Below are positions 1-7,145 of a stretch of DNA of 64,000 nt, in pieces (position 1 is the first letter of the stretch; every line of letters begins with the position of its first letter). The stretch comes from an uncultured Pseudokineococcus sp. (lineage in GTDB: Bacteria; Actinomycetota; Actinomycetes; Actinomycetales; Quadrisphaeraceae), in contig NZ_CANMPM010000003.1 in the NCBI RefSeq assembly GCF_947499845.1, positions 1-64,000 of the forward strand. Reading direction: 5' to 3'. A model generated the notes under the pieces. It was not told where the DNA came from, searched no databases, and worked only from the letters and a program-made list of their open reading frames with translations. The position numbers were made by a program, and so were the translations under genes.

Positions 1-442
1 TCTGCGCGCCGCGGTCGAGAACCTCACCGACCGCCAGCTGTCCCGCCTGGACGCGGCGTTCGCCGCCCACCCTGAGCACGAGCAGGTCGCCGTGGCGTGG
101 CAGTGCGCCCAGCAGCTGCGGTCGATCTACCACCAGCCCACCCCCGCGGCCGGTAGGGCGGTCGCGGAGAAGGTCCTGGCCTCCTTCGCGTCCTGCCCGA
201 TCCCCGAGGTCGCCCGCCTCGGCCGGACCTTGCGGCAGTGGCGGTCGGCGCTGCTGGCCTACTTCGACACCGGCGGCGCGTCCAACGGCGGCACCGAAGC
301 GATCAACGGGCTCATCGAGCTCCACCGCCGCATCGCCCGCGGCTTCCGCAACCGGGCCAACTACCGGCTCCGGATGCTCCTCATCGGCGGAGGCCTACGC
401 CACCCCCGACTGGCATGAGCCCCACCGCAGGTACGAAGAGCC
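1..442 (+). mobile_element. Right end of an ISL3-family insertion sequence
   Basis: The window opens inside an insertion sequence. The transposase stops at 418 and the element ends at 442 with GGTACGAAGAGCC, whose reverse complement GGCTCTTCGTACC has the GGCTCTTC start known for ISL3-family terminal repeats. The boundary is confirmed independently: from 443 onward the sequence aligns with the intact paralogous locus at 5753, and left of 443 it does not. The left end lies outside the window, so the target duplication (expected to be the 8 bases CGAATACC at 443-450) cannot be checked. Confidence 0.85.
2..418 (+). CDS. ISL3-family transposase, C-terminal part
   Basis: This is the last 138 codons of a DDE transposase; the 5' part is outside the window and frame 2 is open from the first base. 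The motif [17 protein letters not shown] followed by [14 protein letters not shown] is the C-terminal signature of ISL3 transposases and includes the glutamate expected to complete the DDE catalytic triad. It catalyses cut-and-paste movement of its own element. The stop at 416-418 lies 24 bases before the element end, the usual spacing. The visible part shows no frameshift, so the element may still be active, but that depends on the missing half. Confidence 0.88.
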   Translation: MRAAVENLTDRQLSRLDAAFAAHPEHEQVAVAWQCAQQLRSIYHQPTPAAGRAVAEKVLASFASCPIPEVARLGRTLRQWRSALLAYFDTGGASNGGTEAINGLIELHRRIARGFRNRANYRLRMLLIGGGLRHPRLA

Positions 443-578
443 CGAATACCAGCGCGAGGGCGCAGCCGACCACCACAAGCAGTCCTGCGCCGGTCAGCAC
501 GGCGACGAGCGCACCCCTGGAGACGACAGCCACTGGCATCGCGCTCGCGGACCCACGGACGTCGTCCCGACTGCTCAC
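443..578 (-). pseudogene. Small membrane protein gene truncated by the IS (copy 1 of gene B)
   Basis: This is the third gene of the X-A-B membrane operon, copy 1. It starts with GTG at 578, overlapping the stop of gene A by GTGA, as its intact paralog at 5549-5887 does. About 45 codons remain, covering the N-terminus and first hydrophobic segment ([17 protein letters not shown]). The similarity ends exactly where the IS begins at 443; beyond that the frame reads into IS sequence. It is therefore an insertional disruption. The protein family is not recognised. Confidence 0.75.
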
Positions 579-994
579 CGGACGGGCGACCTCGCCGCAG
601 GAGCCCGCCGCGGGGCCACCACCCCACCGATGAGGCTCGCCAGAGCGGCGGGGCCGCTGACGAGGAGGCTCAACTGGGGGAACAGGCTCCCGCTGGCCAC
701 CAGCGCCAGCCCTCCCGTCAGCACCACGGGGACCAGCACCGCTCCCCACGCCCACGTGGGCGCCTGCAGCACCGACCCCGCCGTCGCTGCGGCTATGACG
801 AAGAGGACGCACGCGAGCACGAGGACCAGCCAGCCAGTCCGTGCCTGCTCGAGCGCCTCATCCGTGGGTGCGAAGTAGACGGTGGCCCAGAGCCCGTACC
901 CGAGCAGGGCGAAGGCCACCAGGACGACGGCCGCCCACGGCAGGCGCCACGCCCACCCCGCCCGATGCGAGGTCACGGCAACGGGAGGCGTCAC
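575..994 (-). CDS. Four-helix membrane protein of the duplicated X-A-B operon (copy 1 of gene A)
   Basis: The protein is 139 residues long and mostly hydrophobic, with four predicted membrane segments at about residues 15-40, 50-70, 75-95 and 100-125, and a basic tail ending RRAPAAR. The GTG start at 994 is chosen because it overlaps the TGA of the preceding frame as GTGA, and its own stop overlaps the next start the same way, so translation is probably coupled. Gene A2 at 5884-6261 is a close paralog from the motif [10 protein letters not shown] onward. I do not recognise the family. Function is unknown; being translated with two partner proteins suggests a small membrane complex. Confidence 0.6.
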   Translation of the reverse strand: MTPPVAVTSHRAGWAWRLPWAAVVLVAFALLGYGLWATVYFAPTDEALEQARTGWLVLVLACVLFVIAAATAGSVLQAPTWAWGAVLVPVVLTGGLALVASGSLFPQLSLLVSGPAALASLIGGVVAPRRAPAARSPVR

Positions 995-1173
995 CGGCGA
1001 ATGACGACGCGGGCGGTGTGGACGTGCCCGTCGTCGAGCTCCGACGTCGGTCGAGTCGGCGTGGATCCTCGGCACTCCGTCCTCGTGCTCGCGGACGAAG
1101 GCATGGCGGACCGCCTGCGGTCGGAGGGGGCGATGCCGGCGCTGAGCAGGGCGTCGCCGAGGGTCAGGGTCAT
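991..1173 (-). pseudogene. Chimeric remnant of gene X of the duplicated operon (copy 1)
   Basis: Only the last 16 codons ([16 protein letters not shown]) match gene X2 at 6135-6584. The upstream part has no counterpart there. It starts MTLTLGDALLSAGI and in a second frame reads HAFVREHEDGVPRIHADSTD, so it looks like the decayed 5' end of an unrelated gene joined to the tail of X. The TGA at 991-993 overlaps the GTG of gene A. The open frame is probably a recombination product, not a working protein. Confidence 0.45.
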
Positions 1174-1234
1174 CGGTTGCGCTCCGGGGTGGTCGTCGAG
1201 GAGATGGCGGGCCGTCGGAGGCCCCTGCGGCGGC

Positions 1235-1870
1235 TCACACGACGTCGTACCCGATGAGCCCGGCCGCCTGCGCTGCCGCGTCGCCCATCGCGACCTCGTC
1301 GAGCGGGCGGGAGAAGTCGGGGTGCGCGGGCAGCGCGGTCGTGGCGTCCGCCTGCGGGCCGATGACTAGGCAGACGCAGTCGCCGCCGTCCATGGCCGAG
1401 CGGTGCCAGAAGCCGTCGACGGTGGGGAAGGCGTCGACGAGGGCCCGCGCCCACGCCTGGGTGCGTGACCGGCGGGCGGTGCCGTTGATGGACTCCGCCG
1501 CGCCGAGGCGCAACGCTGCCTGTCCCTGGAGGTCGACGAGGGTCAGGTCGCGGGTCGTCAGCCATGACGTCGCGGTCGGGCGCAGGTGCGTGCGGTCGAC
1601 GACACGGGTCGCCTGGAAGACCTCGGCGAGGCAGGTCACGAGAGTCGTCGCGGTGTAGATCACGCCGACGCCCGCGTGGACCTGCGGCGGTGGCGGGTGC
1701 GGGTCGAAGCGCTCGACCGGGCCGTAGCGGCGAGGCGCGTTCCACGGAAGTGCGTGCGAGCCCAGAGCCATGTGCACGCGCCACAGCGGGGTGCCGGCCG
1801 GGAGCTCGACCGGCGTGAAGCCCCGCCGCCGCAGCTCGCTCTGCGACGGCGGGTCGGGCAGGTGCGTCAC
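1235..1870 (-). CDS. RES-domain toxin (first RES/Xre pair)
   Basis: This is a 211-residue RES-domain protein. RES toxins such as MbcT and ParT act on NAD+ (phosphorolysis or ADP-ribosyl transfer) and stop growth. Visible family features are the early arginine in TPLWRVHMALGS, the tyrosine in GVIYTATTLVTCLAEVF with the downstream catalytic-type glutamate, and the C-terminal GLIGYDVV. The GTG start at 1870 overlaps the antitoxin stop as GTGA, giving antitoxin-first order and translational coupling, the rule for this class. A longer in-frame extension upstream is low-complexity arginine and is rejected. Sequence divergence from the second RES protein (17272-17922) suggests separate origins. Confidence 0.85.
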   Translation of the reverse strand: MTHLPDPPSQSELRRRGFTPVELPAGTPLWRVHMALGSHALPWNAPRRYGPVERFDPHPPPPQVHAGVGVIYTATTLVTCLAEVFQATRVVDRTHLRPTATSWLTTRDLTLVDLQGQAALRLGAAESINGTARRSRTQAWARALVDAFPTVDGFWHRSAMDGGDCVCLVIGPQADATTALPAHPDFSRPLDEVAMGDAAAQAAGLIGYDVV

Positions 1871-2529
1871 CCGCGGTCGCGGGAGCCGAGCGCCCGCTCG
1901 GCGGTGCGTGCACCCGCTCGCACGCCGACCGCCTGCGCGACGGCGACGACGTCGGCGACCGCGCCACCCTGCAGGAGCCACGAGCGCGGGCTGACCTGCT
2001 CGTCGTCGATGAGGAGGTCGGTGTCGGGCGTCGTCAGGAACCGCTCGACCGACAGCGGGTGCAGGCCGGCCGGCAGGGCGGCGAGCACCTCGCGGAGGCC
2101 GGACATCGGTCGACCGTCCTCACCGAGCTGGAAGGTGGGGAAGCGACGTCCCCGGGCCGCGGGGACGGAGACGACCTCCCCCCGCCGCACCCAGTGGCGC
2201 ACCGTCGAGTCATCCACGCCGGCGCCGCGGGCGAGCTCCGCCGCCGACAGGCTCGAGGCGACCAGGCGCGCCGCGGAGGCGCCACCTGCGTCGACGGCGG
2301 CCTGGGCGAGTTCGGCGCCACCACTCTCCGGGAGCCCCGAGTGCTGCTGCAGGTAGTCGTGCTCGGCCGCCGTCATCGGCACCTCGGCCCGGCCAGGCCC
2401 GCCTGGCAGCAGCGCACGCAGGCCTGCGGCCAGGTCGCCCACCGACAGGCTCGTGCCGGCGTCGGCGAGGACGTCCCGCAGCTCGCGGGCGTCAGCGGGC
2501 GTCACCTCGCGGCCTGCAGTGGCGGTCAT
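1867..2529 (-). CDS. Xre/MbcA/ParS-type antitoxin (first RES/Xre pair)
   Basis: The protein is 220 residues long. The C-terminal half is the antitoxin domain paired with RES toxins: a helix-turn-helix-like region (LSAAELARGAGVDDSTVRHW), then RRFPTFQLGEDGRP and an SPRSWLLQGG motif typical of the DUF2384 toxin-binding part. The first 85 or so residues are unusually long for the family. The role is to bind and neutralise the RES toxin and probably repress this operon. The ATG at 2529 is preceded by GAGGAG-like purines. An open frame running antisense into nhaC is a shadow and is excluded. Confidence 0.8.
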   Translation of the reverse strand: MTATAGREVTPADARELRDVLADAGTSLSVGDLAAGLRALLPGGPGRAEVPMTAAEHDYLQQHSGLPESGGAELAQAAVDAGGASAARLVASSLSAAELARGAGVDDSTVRHWVRRGEVVSVPAARGRRFPTFQLGEDGRPMSGLREVLAALPAGLHPLSVERFLTTPDTDLLIDDEQVSPRSWLLQGGAVADVVAVAQAVGVRAGARTAERALGSRDRG

Positions 2530-2613
2530 GAGGAGACGGTACCGCTGCAGCGCACGGGCGGCCACGGCGTGCGTCGACGTGTCAGCCGGCCGCTGGCGCG
2601 CAAGGACCGCACG

Positions 2614-2631
2614 CTGACCGCGATCGGTCAG
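2614..2631. terminator. Hairpin at the nhaC 3' end, upstream of the antitoxin
   Basis: CTGACCG-CGAT-CGGTCAG forms a perfect 7-bp stem with a 4-base loop, overlapping the nhaC stop codon. It could end nhaC transcription or serve as an operator for the autoregulated toxin-antitoxin operon that starts about 85 bases further on. Confidence 0.4.
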
Positions 2632-4151
2632 GCGCGGGCGTCCTCCGGCGTCTGTCGGTGGGCGTGCGCGTCGGCGTCGCCGAGCCGCCGGATGCCGAAG
2701 CCGCCCGTGACCGGCGCGAGCACGGCGATGAGCGCGGAGAAGAGGAAGCCGGCCCAGTTGGTGACCGCCCAGGGCAGGAACGCGAAGTTGCCGACGCCGA
2801 GGGTGGTGGCGATGAAGACGCCGGAGACGGTCCAGGGCATGAGGACCTCGGTGAGCGTGGCGGAGTTCTCCATGCTGCGGGAGAGGTTGACCGGGTGCAG
2901 GCGGCGGCGGGCGAAGGCGCCGCCGAAGAGGTCGCGGACGAGGAAGTAGGTGATGAGCGCGTTGGACGTCGCGCTCACGATGGCGAAGCCGGAGACGAGC
3001 GTCGTCACGACGACGCCGCCGGTGGAGCGCAGGCGGCTGACGACGGGCTCGAGCAGGCTGCGCAGCACCTTGGAGGCCTCGAGGCCGGAGGCGAAGAAGA
3101 AGGCCGCGAAGACGAAGAACGTCGCCGTGTACATGGAGTAGAGGCCGCCTCGCTCGACGAGCGTCGTCAGCGCGTCGCTGGCCTCGCCGCCGGTGGGGAG
3201 CATGTCGGTGGTGAAGCCGGACGTCGTCGCGGCCAGCACGGTGCCCAGCGAGGAGCCCTGCACGACGAGCGCCAGGACGACGGCGACCGTCGAGGAGGCG
3301 AAGAGCACGACGAGCGGCGGCTTGCGCAGGATGGACCCGGCGAGGACGACCAGCGGCGGCAGCAGCAGCCACGGGGTGAGCACGAACGAGGTGTCGAGCT
3401 CGGTGAGGATCGCCTCGACGTCGCCGAGCTGGGCGTCCGAGCCGCCGAGCGAGCGGCCGACGAGCAGGTAGATGACCACGGCGAGGACCGAGGCGGGGAT
3501 GGTCGTGTAGAGCATGTGCCGGATGTGCTCGTAGAGGTTGGCCCCGGCGGCGATGGCGCTCATGTTCGTGGTGTCTGACAGCGGCGACATCTTGTCGCCG
3601 AAGTACGCCCCGGAGACGACCGCGCCGGCGGTGACGGCGAGGGGGACGTCCATCGCGGCGGCCACGCCCATGAGGGCGACGCCGATGGTCCCGGCCGAGC
3701 CCCACGAGGTGCCCGTGAAGGTGGAGACGACGGCCGTCGTCGCGAAGGCCAGGACGTAGAGGAAGGCCGGGTCGATGACCCGCAGGCCGTAGGAGACGAG
3801 CAGCGGGATGGTCCCGGCCGCCATCCACGAGCCGATGATCACGCCGATCATGAAAAGGATGAGGATGGCGGGCAGGGCCTGCTTGATCTTCTCGCCCATG
3901 CCGGTGACGACCTGCTCGAAGCGGGCGCCGCGGGCGACGGCGAAGCCGGCGAAGAGGACGCCGGCGAGGACGAGCATGAGCTCGGCCGGGTAGCCGAGGA
4001 CGCCGATGCCGCCGACGAAGATCGCGAGCGCGAGCAGCGCCGGGACGGCGGCGACCTTGGCGCTGGGGCGGCGGGCGTCGCTGCGCGCCTCCTCGGGGCC
4101 GGGCGGCTCGTCGCCGCGGTCGTCGTGAGTGGTGTCGAGGGCCTGCGCCAT
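2628..4151 (-). CDS. nhaC: NhaC-family Na+/H+ antiporter
   Basis: This 507-residue integral membrane protein has about 11-12 hydrophobic segments after a charged cytoplasmic N-terminus. Family landmarks are the stretch TFTGTSWGSAGTIGVAL and GAVVSGAYFGDKMSPLSDTT, the conserved core of NhaC carriers. It exchanges Na+ (or a related cation or amine) for protons across the cell membrane. The ATG at 4151 follows an AGGGG box; the longer upstream frame is proline-rich read-through from the neighbouring gene. The gene starts 19 bases after the PLP lyase stop, so the two are probably co-transcribed. Some NhaC members exchange organic acids or methylthio compounds, so a link to amino-acid catabolism is possible but inferred. 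Confidence 0.88.
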   Translation of the reverse strand: MAQALDTTHDDRGDEPPGPEEARSDARRPSAKVAAVPALLALAIFVGGIGVLGYPAELMLVLAGVLFAGFAVARGARFEQVVTGMGEKIKQALPAILILFMIGVIIGSWMAAGTIPLLVSYGLRVIDPAFLYVLAFATTAVVSTFTGTSWGSAGTIGVALMGVAAAMDVPLAVTAGAVVSGAYFGDKMSPLSDTTNMSAIAAGANLYEHIRHMLYTTIPASVLAVVIYLLVGRSLGGSDAQLGDVEAILTELDTSFVLTPWLLLPPLVVLAGSILRKPPLVVLFASSTVAVVLALVVQGSSLGTVLAATTSGFTTDMLPTGGEASDALTTLVERGGLYSMYTATFFVFAAFFFASGLEASKVLRSLLEPVVSRLRSTGGVVVTTLVSGFAIVSATSNALITYFLVRDLFGGAFARRRLHPVNLSRSMENSATLTEVLMPWTVSGVFIATTLGVGNFAFLPWAVTNWAGFLFSALIAVLAPVTGGFGIRRLGDADAHAHRQTPEDARA

Positions 4152-4170
4152 CGGGGCCCCTGGGGTCGGG

Positions 4171-5352
4171 TCAGCGGGCGAGGGAGTCGAGGGCCTGGGC
4201 GAGGTCGGCGATCTGGGCGTCGGCGCCCTCAAGGCCGACCGACAGGCGGACCATGCCGGGAGAGAAGCCCTGGGCGACCATCGCGGCCTCGCCGCCGGGC
4301 CTGCTCGGTGAGGTGACGAGGCTCTCGTAGCCGCCCCAGCTGGGGCCGATGCGGAACAGGCGCAGGGCGTCGACGAACCGCGCGACGGCCTGCGGGGTGG
4401 CCTCGGCGAGGTCGAGGCTCAGCAGGCCGGTGACGCCGGTCAGCTGCTCGCGGCGCAGCCGGTGGTCGGCGGGCAGGTCGGCGTGGGGGTGGTGGACGGC
4501 CGCGACCTCGGGGCGGTTGCGGAGGTAGTCGACGACGCGGAGGGCGTTGCGCTGGTGCTCGGCCATCCGCACCGGCAGCGTCCGCAGGCCGCGGAGGACG
4601 AGCGAGGCCTCGAGGGCCGACATGACCGAGCCCTGCAGCTGGAAGCCGGCGTAGAAGAGGTCGCGGATGAACGCGGCGGAGCCGATGACGGCGCCGCCGA
4701 GGACGTCGCTGTGGCCGCCGACGTACTTGGTGAGGGAGTGCACGACGACGTCGATGCCGTGCTCGAGCGGCTTCTGGAACAGCGGCGTCGCCCACGTGCC
4801 GTCGATGACCGTGGTGATGCCGCGGGCGCGGGCGACGTCGGCGATCGCCTGCAGGTCGAGGACCTTCATCCGGTAGGTGCCCGGGCTCTCGAGGTGGACG
4901 AGCCGCGTGCTCGGGCGCAGGTGCTGCTCCCAGTCCTCGCCCGGCGAGCGGACGAGGGTGTGCTCGACGCCGTAGCGCTCGAGGTGCTGGGCCAGCTGCA
5001 GCGTGGGGCCGTAGACGTCGTTGAGCAGGAGCACGTGGTCGCCGGCGCGCAGGAGCGTCGACCACACCGCGCTGATGGCGCCCATGCCGGAGCCGAAGCA
5101 CTGGGCGGCCTCGCCGCGCTCGAGCTCGGCCAGCGCGCGGGCGAGGACGGCGACCGTGGGGTTGGCGCCGCGGCTGTAGACGAAGTCCTCGTGCTCGGAG
5201 GCCTGGTGCTCGGCGAAGACCGCCATCGACGGCTGCGCGAACAGGCTCGTCTGGTAGATCGGCGGGGCGACCGCGCCGTGGTGGGAGCCGGGGTCCATGC
5301 CCGCGGTCGTGCAGAGCTCGGCGTCGGACCTCGTGACGGCGTGCCCCGTCAT
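4171..5352 (-). CDS. Cys/Met-metabolism PLP enzyme (cystathionine beta-lyase-like)
   Basis: This 393-residue enzyme belongs to the trans-sulfuration family (aspartate aminotransferase fold). It contains SRGANPTV near the N-terminus, ECFGSGMGA-like cofactor-phosphate residues (QCFGSGMGAISA) and the Schiff-base lysine in HSLTKYVGGHSDVLGG. These enzymes cleave or form C-S bonds in cystathionine, cysteine or methionine. The segment TYRMKVLDLQ and the C-terminal SWGGYESL point to cystathionine beta-lyase or methionine gamma-lyase, but substrate cannot be fixed by eye. The ATG at 5352 has AGGAGG 9 bases upstream. It leads a two-gene operon with nhaC and is preceded by a palindrome overlapping a TTGACA box. 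Confidence 0.85.
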   Translation of the reverse strand: MTGHAVTRSDAELCTTAGMDPGSHHGAVAPPIYQTSLFAQPSMAVFAEHQASEHEDFVYSRGANPTVAVLARALAELERGEAAQCFGSGMGAISAVWSTLLRAGDHVLLLNDVYGPTLQLAQHLERYGVEHTLVRSPGEDWEQHLRPSTRLVHLESPGTYRMKVLDLQAIADVARARGITTVIDGTWATPLFQKPLEHGIDVVVHSLTKYVGGHSDVLGGAVIGSAAFIRDLFYAGFQLQGSVMSALEASLVLRGLRTLPVRMAEHQRNALRVVDYLRNRPEVAAVHHPHADLPADHRLRREQLTGVTGLLSLDLAEATPQAVARFVDALRLFRIGPSWGGYESLVTSPSRPGGEAAMVAQGFSPGMVRLSVGLEGADAQIADLAQALDSLAR

Positions 5353-5429
5353 GGCAGTGCTCCTCCTGGGTCGTGACGTCGTCGTCGTCCCCGGGGGAAC
5401 GGGGTGAGGGTGGCGAGTGCGCGGTGGGC

Positions 5430-5443
5430 TGTCAACGTTGGCA
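5430..5443. promoter_or_regulatory. Palindromic operator-like site over a TTGACA box, PLP lyase promoter
   Basis: TGTCAACGTTGGCA is a 14-base near-perfect palindrome with a central CG, one mismatch between arms. Read on the minus strand it contains TTGACA, a consensus -35 element, about 80 bases before the lyase start. No clear -10 follows, so the promoter call is tentative. Confidence 0.4.
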
Positions 5444-5462
5444 GAGGATGGCGCGGGAGCTC

Positions 5463-5517
5463 GAGCGCGGACTTCGTGGGGCGACACGCCGTCGCCTGGC
5501 CCTCGAAGTCCGCCCTC
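5463..5517. repeat. Intergenic hairpin repeat, copy 1
   Basis: The arms GCGGACTTCG (5467-5476) and CGAAGTCCGC (5504-5513) are perfect inverted repeats separated by 27 bases; inside is a second stem GGCGAC/GTCGCC. The outer stem can be extended by GAG/CTC. The same arms and the same 27-base spacing recur at 29226-29272 and 41299-41345. This copy lies between the end of gene B2 and the start of the PLP lyase. Confidence 0.75.
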
Positions 5518-5548
5518 GGCGCTCCCGCTCCGCGACCTCGAACGCCGC

Positions 5549-5887
5549 TCAGGACGTGACGCCGAGGAGCGCCACCACGACGGCAGCTGCGAGGACCGCG
5601 GCGGTGCCCGCCACCCACCGACGACCGCCCGGCAGGAGGACACCGGCGGCCGCAGCGGGCACGAGCACCCCTGCGACGACGCCGGTCCCGTAGCCGACGA
5701 GGTGCCACGTCCTCGGCCCGGAGTCCCGCGGGACACCGAAACCCTGGACCTCGAAGACCAGCGCGAGGGCGAAGCCGACCACCGCGAGCAGTCCCCCGGC
5801 GCTCAGCACGGCGACGAGCGCACCTCTGGTGACGACTCCCTGTGCCACCGCGCCCGCGCGCCGCCGGACGTCAGCCGGACTGCTCAC
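5549..5887 (-). CDS. Small membrane protein (copy 2 of gene B, intact)
   Basis: The protein is 112 residues long with three hydrophobic segments (about 22-45, 62-85 and 88-110), separated by a short loop containing GPRTWHLVGYGTG. The GTG start at 5887 overlaps the stop of gene A2 as GTGA. The truncated relative at 443-578 matches its first 45 codons. The gene is followed by the hairpin repeat at 5463-5517, which may serve as terminator. The family is not recognised. It is presumably a partner of the A and X proteins because the order and overlaps are kept in both copies. Confidence 0.6.
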   Translation of the reverse strand: MSSPADVRRRAGAVAQGVVTRGALVAVLSAGGLLAVVGFALALVFEVQGFGVPRDSGPRTWHLVGYGTGVVAGVLVPAAAAGVLLPGGRRWVAGTAAVLAAAVVVALLGVTS

Positions 5888-6261
5888 GAGACGGAGGAGC
5901 GCGCCGCAGGAGCCCGCCGCGGTGCCACCACCCCACCGACCAGGCCGGTCAGGGCGGCCGGACCGCTGACGACCAGGCTGAGCTGGGGGAAGAGGCTCTC
6001 GCCGGCGACCAGCGCCAGCCCGCCGGTCAGCACCACGGGTACGAGGAGCGCTACCCACGCCCACGTGGGCGCCTGCAGCAGCGTCCTCGCCGTCGCGACG
6101 GCGACCAGGAGGAGCACGCACGCGAGGACGAGCATCAGCCGACCGGTCCGAGCCTGCTCGAGCGCCTCCCCTGCGGGTTCGACGTAGAGGGTCGCCCAGA
6201 GTCCATCCCCGAGCAGGGCGAGAGCCGCCAGCACGACCGCAGCCCAGGGCAGGCGCCACAC
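5884..6261 (-). CDS. Four-helix membrane protein (copy 2 of gene A)
   Basis: This is a paralog of the protein at 575-994, with matching segments [46 protein letters not shown] and [13 protein letters not shown]. Start choice is a problem. The GTG that starts copy 1 is GCG here, and the overlapping TGA of gene X is CGA, so the coupled start is gone; the frame is open to 6492. I place the start at the GTG at 6261, just before the first membrane helix, but translation may instead depend on readthrough from gene X2. Function is unknown. Confidence 0.5.
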   Translation of the reverse strand: MWRLPWAAVVLAALALLGDGLWATLYVEPAGEALEQARTGRLMLVLACVLLLVAVATARTLLQAPTWAWVALLVPVVLTGGLALVAGESLFPQLSLVVSGPAALTGLVGGVVAPRRAPAARSSVS

Positions 6262-6584
6262 CCAGCTCGCCCGACCCGGTGCCGTGGTCCCGAGGGTGCT
6301 CGCCGGCGGACGTCGACGCGGGCGGTGTGGACGCTCCCGTCGTCGAGCTCCAACGTGAAGGTCCGACAGGTGCCGGCCCAGCTCGGCTCGGTCGTCCGGA
6401 CCCAGGTGCCCGTGGCGACGTCGGGGGACAGGGCGCTGCGGCTGGGCGCGACGACTGGTGCTGACTGCCCGCCGAGGGCTCGGCTCGTGCACTCGCTCCG
6501 TACCGACGTGGGTGAGCCGTCGGCGACCACGTCGACACCGTCCTCAACGACCGGGCCGAAGGTCATGGGAGTCGCTCGCGTCAT
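6135..6584 (-). CDS. Gene X of the duplicated operon (copy 2)
   Basis: The ATG at 6584 is well supported by AGGAGAAG five bases upstream. The first 93 or so residues form a soluble, acidic protein (MTFGPVVEDGVDVVADG to TLELDDGSVHTARVDVRR) with no membrane segment. In copy 1 the frame stops after [10 protein letters not shown]; here that stop has mutated, so the frame runs on for 50 arginine/serine-rich residues on top of gene A2. The tail is probably meaningless. The family is not recognised. Confidence 0.5.
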   Translation of the reverse strand: MTRATPMTFGPVVEDGVDVVADGSPTSVRSECTSRALGGQSAPVVAPSRSALSPDVATGTWVRTTEPSWAGTCRTFTLELDDGSVHTARVDVRRRAPSGPRHRVGRAGCGACPGLRSCWRLSPCSGMDSGRPSTSNPQGRRSSRLGPVG

Positions 6585-6715
6585 GCCCTTCTCCTGGTGG
6601 TCGTCCGTGCTGGTGGCGGACAGAGAACCAGGCGTAGCGCGCCTCCGATGGGCGTGACCGCGAAGGCACCCGTTCGGCTGCTGGCGGCGCGAGCGGCACG
6701 CGGTGTCGGGCGCGC

Positions 6716-7126
6716 TCAGCCGGTCGGCGACGTGGAGAGGACCTGCACCTCGCACACGCCCCCGGCGGCCGCGGCGAGCCGAGCGTCCCCGGTGACGAGG
6801 CGGCACCCCAGCACCTCGGCCAGCGCGACGTGGCACCCGTCGTACGCAGTGACGTTCCGTCGCAGGGCGAGGGCCCGCCGGACCAGCCGCAGGGCGGGGA
6901 CGCGCTCCAGGTCCAGCTGCTCGAGATGGCCGATCGCGGTGTCGAGGCGGGCGTCGTCGAGGTGGCCTCGCAGCCAGCGCTTCCGGAGCACCGACGCGGT
7001 CTCCACGTCGACGAGGTCAGGCGCCGTCAGCCCGCCCGAGGATCGCAGGGCGGCCCGGGCGAGGGCGCCGTCCTCGCCGTTGTCAGCGAGGGCGTTGGCC
7101 AGGACGGACGCGTCGACGACGATCAC
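6716..7126 (-). CDS. vapC: PIN-domain toxin (VapC family)
   Basis: This 136-residue PIN-domain ribonuclease is the toxin of a VapBC pair. The N-terminal VIVVDASVLANAL supplies the first acidic residue, DLVDVETASVLRKRW the central glutamate, and YDGCHVALAEVLGCRLVTGD the C-terminal acidic residues that bind Mg2+/Mn2+. VapC enzymes cut tRNA or rRNA and block translation. The GTG at 7126 is chosen because the PIN fold begins there; upstream sequence in frame is the antitoxin gene in another frame. The gap from the antitoxin stop is 19 bases. Confidence 0.85.
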   Translation of the reverse strand: MIVVDASVLANALADNGEDGALARAALRSSGGLTAPDLVDVETASVLRKRWLRGHLDDARLDTAIGHLEQLDLERVPALRLVRRALALRRNVTAYDGCHVALAEVLGCRLVTGDARLAAAAGGVCEVQVLSTSPTG

Positions 7127-7145
7127 CGCGCGGTGCTCGTCGAGG

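Noticed and set aside
2658-3578. Long open frames opposite nhaC, the PLP lyase and other genes (for example 2658-3578 and 4462-5376 on the plus strand)
   Set aside because: They are rich in Gly/Glu/Asp/Arg with no hydrophobic core or motif, and mirror real genes; high GC content keeps antisense frames open.
1867-3828. A 653-residue protein fusing the antitoxin to upstream sequence
   Set aside because: The N-terminal 430 residues are an Arg/His/Gly-rich shadow of nhaC; the ATG at 2529 is the sensible start.
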